The translations under genes and the position numbers were made by a program. 64,000 nt of DNA from Micromonospora endolithica (GTDB lineage Bacteria > Actinomycetota > Actinomycetes > Mycobacteriales > Micromonosporaceae): assembly GCF_003626595.1 (NCBI RefSeq), contig NZ_RBAK01000004.1, positions 1 through 64,000 on the forward strand, in the 5' to 3' direction. Below are positions 60,990 to 64,000 of the stretch, piece by piece. Under the pieces are notes generated by a model that did not search any database, was not told the DNA's origin, and saw only the letters and a program-made list of their open reading frames with translations. Each line of letters starts with the position of its first letter. Within the stretch, counting starts at the first letter, position 1.

Positions 60990-61697
60990 ATGAGTACGAC
61001 CGGTCAAGAGATCCAGAACGTCGTGCTCGTGCACGGCGCGTTCGCCGATGGTTCGGGCTGGCGGGGCGTGTACGACAACCTGACGGCCCGGGGATACCGG
61101 GTCACGATCGTGCAGAACCCGCTCACCTCACTCGAGGACGACGTCGCGGCGACCGTGCGGGTGCTCGATCGGCAGGACGGTCCGACGATTCTCGTCGGTC
61201 ACTCCTGGGGCGGCACGGTCATCACCGAGGCGGGCGTGCACCCGAACGTCGCCGGGCTGGTCTACGTGTCGGCGCTGGTGCCCGACGCCGGTGAGACTTC
61301 CGCCCAGCAGTACGAAGGTTTCGCCCCGACGCCGGACTTCGTCATCGACGTCGTGGAGGGGTACGGCTACCTCAACCCCGACACGTTCAAGGCCGGGTTC
61401 GCAGCGGACACCAGCGACGCCGACGCTGCCTTTCTCCGTGACTCGCAGGTGCCGGTCAACATGGCGGCGTTCTCGACGGCGGTGAAGAACGCCGCGTGGC
61501 GCGACAAGCCGAGCTGGGCTGTCATCGCCACCGAGGACAAGGCGTTCGACCAGGCGATGCTGCAGCACATGGCCAAGCGGATCGACGCGGAGATCACGAA
61601 CGTCTCAGCCAGTCACGCCCTGTTCGCGACGCAGCCCGGTGTCGTCTCCGACGTGATCGTCACCGCCGCGCAGAGTGCCGCCGCCGGCGCGCGCTGA
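60990..61697 (+). CDS. Alpha/beta-fold hydrolase (paralogue 1 of 3)
   Basis: 235 residues. Oxyanion region VVLVHGAFADGSGW, nucleophile Ser in GHSWGGTVI, and catalytic His in VSASHALF near the end. No signal peptide, so cytoplasmic. Resembles the EstC/pyrethroid-hydrolase-like group of small esterases; substrate unknown. ATG 60990 follows GGAAGGA. The gene and its upstream repeats are duplicated as the 62597 unit. Confidence 0.9.
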   Translation: MSTTGQEIQNVVLVHGAFADGSGWRGVYDNLTARGYRVTIVQNPLTSLEDDVAATVRVLDRQDGPTILVGHSWGGTVITEAGVHPNVAGLVYVSALVPDAGETSAQQYEGFAPTPDFVIDVVEGYGYLNPDTFKAGFAADTSDADAAFLRDSQVPVNMAAFSTAVKNAAWRDKPSWAVIATEDKAFDQAMLQHMAKRIDAEITNVSASHALFATQPGVVSDVIVTAAQSAAAGAR

Positions 61698-61715
61698 CCC
61701 GATCCCCGGACCGGA

Positions 61716-62042
61716 CCGCCCGGTGGTCTATTCGCCAACGCCGTGTTCACCGACGGCGCCGGCGCCGTGACCGTCTTCCGACCGGTGCGCAACCCACGCG
61801 GCGATGGTCGGATCCAGGTCGTCGACCTTCCGGCGGCGGAGCTGGCCGTGACCGTCCATGCGGGCCCGCACGACGACATCGATGTCAGCTACGGGCGCCT
61901 GGGGGACTGGGTCGTCTCGCACGCTCTGGGCATCGACGGGCCCGTCCACGAGACATACCTGGCGGGTCCCCGCGACACCGGGGACGCCCGGCGGTGGCGG
62001 ACCGAGATCGGCCGGCCGGTCTTCCGTCTCACTCCCGGCTGA
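61716..62042 (+). pseudogene. MerR-family effector-binding (GyrI-like) domain fragment
   Basis: GAVTVFRPVRNP, LPAAELAVTVHAGPHDDI, the YGRLGDWV helix and the ETYL...RTEIGRPVF closing strand are those of the AraC_E_bind/GyrI-like domain at the C-terminus of BltR-type MerR regulators. The N-terminal helix-turn-helix is missing, and upstream sequence within 20 bp belongs to hydrolase 1. Could be expressed as a lone binding domain from GTG 61743, but more likely a truncated gene. Confidence 0.72.
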
Positions 62043-62316
62043 GGTCGGCTGTCGTCGCCCCGCTGCCCACGGGAGCCTGACTGACTGACGGGTGGTCAGT
62101 GGTGCAGACCGGGGAACGGTGCGGCGCGATTCGATGTGGTGCAGTAACTGGAGGGCAACTTTCCCGGGCGGATCGGCGGATCTGCACTGCTGGAACGCCC
62201 GGGACGGCGCTCTGCTCGCCCGGCTCACAACCGAACGTGAGCGACCTCGCCCGCGGGGTGATGGCAAGTGGGCGGAGCTGAGCGGTTCGACCCGCTCAGC
62301 GCCTGCCGTACCTCTC

Positions 62317-62358
62317 GGGCTGACTGTCGAATGACCTAACCGAGCCATGCCGGGTCGC
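62317..62358. repeat. 42-bp direct repeat, copy 2
   Basis: GGGCTGACTGTCGAATGACC followed by TAACCGAGCC and ATGCCGGGTCGC; see copy 1 at 60639-60680. The second shared block, GTGGCCGCAG plus the palindrome, follows at 62481-62506, so a longer region has been duplicated and has partly diverged. Confidence 0.85.
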
Positions 62359-62491
62359 TCGCTGCCGTCGATCCACCCGGTTCCTGACCGGGGCCGCGAC
62401 CGCTGCTGCCGGCCAGATGGATTCGGGCGATCCGAACATTCAAGGCTGGGTTCCGCTCCGATCGCAGCGATCGACTGCGCGTGGCCGCAGG

Positions 62492-62506
62492 CGAATGACT
62501 GATTCG
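62492..62506. promoter_or_regulatory. Palindrome CGAATGACTGATTCG upstream of hydrolase 2
   Basis: Second copy of the 15-bp palindrome, identical to 60813-60827, 91 bp before the ATG of the second hydrolase. Confidence 0.55.
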
Positions 62507-62596
62507 GTACGCCGTCCGGAAGCCGACCGTAGATCCATCAGCGGCCTGCCGGACGGGCCGCCACCATCGCATCGAGCATCAGGAGGCAGATGTCGC

Positions 62597-63298
62597 ATGA
62601 AGCCCACAATCGTGCTTGTCCATGGCGCCTTCGCGGAGTCAGCCAGCTGGAACGGGGTCATCGGCCGGCTTCAGGCCGCTGGTCACCGCACCATCGCGGC
62701 CGGGAACCCACTGCGCACGCTCACCGGAGACGCTGCCGCCGTGTCCGACCTTCTCGCCACGATCACGGGCCCGATCGTGCTGGTCGGTCATTCGTACGGC
62801 GGCGCCGTCGCCTCCAATGCCGCTGTCGGCAACGACAACGTCAAGGCCCTCGTCTACGTGGCCGCCTTCGCTCCGGACAAGGGGGAGAACGTGCCGGACC
62901 TGACCGGCAAGTTCCCCGGGGCCACCCTCGGCGACCACCTCTACGAGGTGCCATTGGCCGATGGCACCACCGACCTCTACGTCCGTCCGGAGTGCTACCA
63001 CGAGCTCTTCGCCGCCGACCTGCCGTTCGACCAGTCCGATCTCGCCGCGGCAACTCAGCGACCACTGAACACCAACGCCCTCACCGAGGGATCCGCCGAG
63101 CCGGCGTGGAAGACCGTCCCGTCCTGGTTCATCTTCCCGGAACAGGACCTGACCATCCCGCTCGAGACGTTCCGCTTCATGGCCGAGCGTGCCAATGCGC
63201 GGGAATCGATCGAGGTGTCCGGCGCGTCCCACGCCCTCCCGGCGTCGCGGCCGCAGGCGGTGGCCGACGTCATCCTCCGGGCCGCAGCGGCTGTCTGA
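62597..63298 (+). CDS. Alpha/beta-fold hydrolase (paralogue 2 of 3)
   Basis: 233 residues. IVLVHGAFAESASWNGV, GHSYGGAVASN and GASHALP carry the oxyanion, nucleophile and His positions. No signal peptide. ATG 62597 with AGGAGG ten bases upstream. Closer to the third paralogue (shared VHGAFA...SSWNGVI, VKALVY and FAPD blocks) than to the first. Confidence 0.92.
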   Translation: MKPTIVLVHGAFAESASWNGVIGRLQAAGHRTIAAGNPLRTLTGDAAAVSDLLATITGPIVLVGHSYGGAVASNAAVGNDNVKALVYVAAFAPDKGENVPDLTGKFPGATLGDHLYEVPLADGTTDLYVRPECYHELFAADLPFDQSDLAAATQRPLNTNALTEGSAEPAWKTVPSWFIFPEQDLTIPLETFRFMAERANARESIEVSGASHALPASRPQAVADVILRAAAAV

Positions 63299-63402
63299 CG
63301 CCGCACCAGGTCCCCCGGCGACGCCCCTTCGTCGCCGGACATCCCCCAATGCGGGAGCGCCCAACTCAGCCGGGCAGCCCCAGACCTGAAAGGACATCTC
63401 CC

Positions 63403-64000
63403 ATGAACCTCCCCTTCTCCCGTGTGTCGAGGCCAATGGCCTCGTGGGCAGCGGTCGTGGCGGGCGTCGCCACCGCCGCGCTCGTCGCGGGGTCCGCGCA
63501 CGCGGTGCCCGGACATCGCCCGTGGGCCAAGCCGACGGTGGTCCTGGTGCACGGCGCGTTCGCCGACTCGTCGAGCTGGAACGGTGTGATCAAGGACCTC
63601 AAGCGGGACGGCTATCCGGTTGTCGCCGCAGCGAACCCGTTGCGCGGACTGCACTCGGACGCCGAGTACGTGCGCAGCGTGCTGGACAGCGTCCCGGGGC
63701 CGATCGTGCTGGCCGGTCACTCCTACGGCGGGTCGGTGATGAGCGAGGCCGCCGACGGGGACAAGGACGTCAAGGCGCTGGTCTACATCGCCAGCTTTGC
63801 CCCGGACACGGGGGAGAGCACCTCGGGGCTGGCCGCGAAGTTCCCCGGTGGGGAGCTGGGCTCGGCCCTGGTGAGCGTGCCGGTCTCCATTCCGGGTGTC
63901 GGCACGGGCACGGACCTGTACATCAAGCAGGACCAGTTCCGACGGGTGTTCGCCGCTGACGTTCCGCGGAAGGTGACCGACCTGATGGCGGCCACCCAGC
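63403..64000 (+). CDS. Secreted alpha/beta-fold hydrolase (paralogue 3 of 3, 3' end beyond window)
   Basis: 199 codons present. An N-terminal Sec-type signal peptide (hydrophobic ASWAAVVAGVATAALVAG, cleavage after AHA) distinguishes it from the two cytoplasmic paralogues. VVLVHGAFADSSSWNGVI and GHSYGGSVMSEA follow. ATG 63403 is 104 bp after the previous stop. The catalytic His lies beyond the window. Confidence 0.92.
   Translation, partial: MNLPFSRVSRPMASWAAVVAGVATAALVAGSAHAVPGHRPWAKPTVVLVHGAFADSSSWNGVIKDLKRDGYPVVAAANPLRGLHSDAEYVRSVLDSVPGPIVLAGHSYGGSVMSEAADGDKDVKALVYIASFAPDTGESTSGLAAKFPGGELGSALVSVPVSIPGVGTGTDLYIKQDQFRRVFAADVPRKVTDLMAATQ

Overview
The window is uniformly high-GC DNA from an actinomycete. 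Codon usage, GTG/TTG starts, LAL-type regulators and IS content fit Micromonosporaceae or a related rare actinomycete, but the genus is an inference. About two thirds (1 to ~43.4 kb) is one modular polyketide/non-ribosomal peptide gene cluster that runs off the left edge. The rest is IS debris, a group of conflict/defence-type genes, and a decayed region with tandem hydrolase paralogues.

Biosynthetic cluster (1-43,383). A modular type I PKS on the minus strand starts with a KSQ-AT-ACP loading module (malonate to acetyl), then a methylmalonyl KS-AT-DH-KR-ACP module and the start of another KS. A C-A-PCP NRPS (17.8-20.9 kb) and an alpha/beta-hydrolase-like protein with a Cys89-Asp115-His253 triad, matching discrete Dieckmann cyclases, indicate a 3-acyl tetramic acid. 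Three PltL/PltF/PltE-type proteins (8.5, 37.4 and 38.9 kb) make pyrrole-2-carboxyl-S-carrier from L-proline. rfbA/rfbB, two sugar aminotransferases, an SpnQ/ColD-type 3-dehydratase, an epimerase/ketoreductase and two glycosyltransferases indicate two deoxysugars, at least one amino-bearing. ccr, a two-domain 3-hydroxyacyl-CoA dehydrogenase and an acyl-CoA carboxylase beta subunit supply ethylmalonyl/methylmalonyl-CoA. A P450, a type II thioesterase, an MFS exporter with a divergent TetR, an antiporter and a TTA-containing LAL regulator complete it. The best guess for the product class is a pyrrole-acylated, diglycosylated acyl-tetramate in the style of kibdelomycin/amycolamicin. That is an inference, because most PKS modules lie outside the window.

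Regulation. Six cluster promoters share one architecture that I found by reading: a TAGGGG (or CAGGGG) box followed 30 (or 29) bp later by a TANCGT-like -10. They precede the thioesterase, NRPS, Dieckmann cyclase, ccr, acyl-CoA dehydrogenase and hydroxyacyl-CoA dehydrogenase genes. The LAL regulator at 26.9 kb is the natural candidate reader.

Mobile DNA. An IS701-family element (29,883-31,320) sits upstream of ccr, apparently inside a TAGGGGG box. An IS4-family element (35,926-37,433) fills exactly the space between the stop codons of two convergent genes. From 43.4 kb there are fused IS481/IS256 remnants and, at 50.6-51.4 kb, fused IS3/IS5 remnants.

Conflict-type genes (44.5-55.9 kb). These are a NADAR protein, a small protein ending in an amyloid-like motif, a formyltransferase followed by an NB-ARC/TPR protein beginning with the matching motif, and a 1,290-residue trypsin-STAND-TPR protein divergent from a Trypco1-domain protein. 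The right end holds a second LAL regulator, truncated pieces of a histidine kinase, a MerR effector domain and a serine recombinase, and three alpha/beta-hydrolase paralogues with duplicated upstream repeats.
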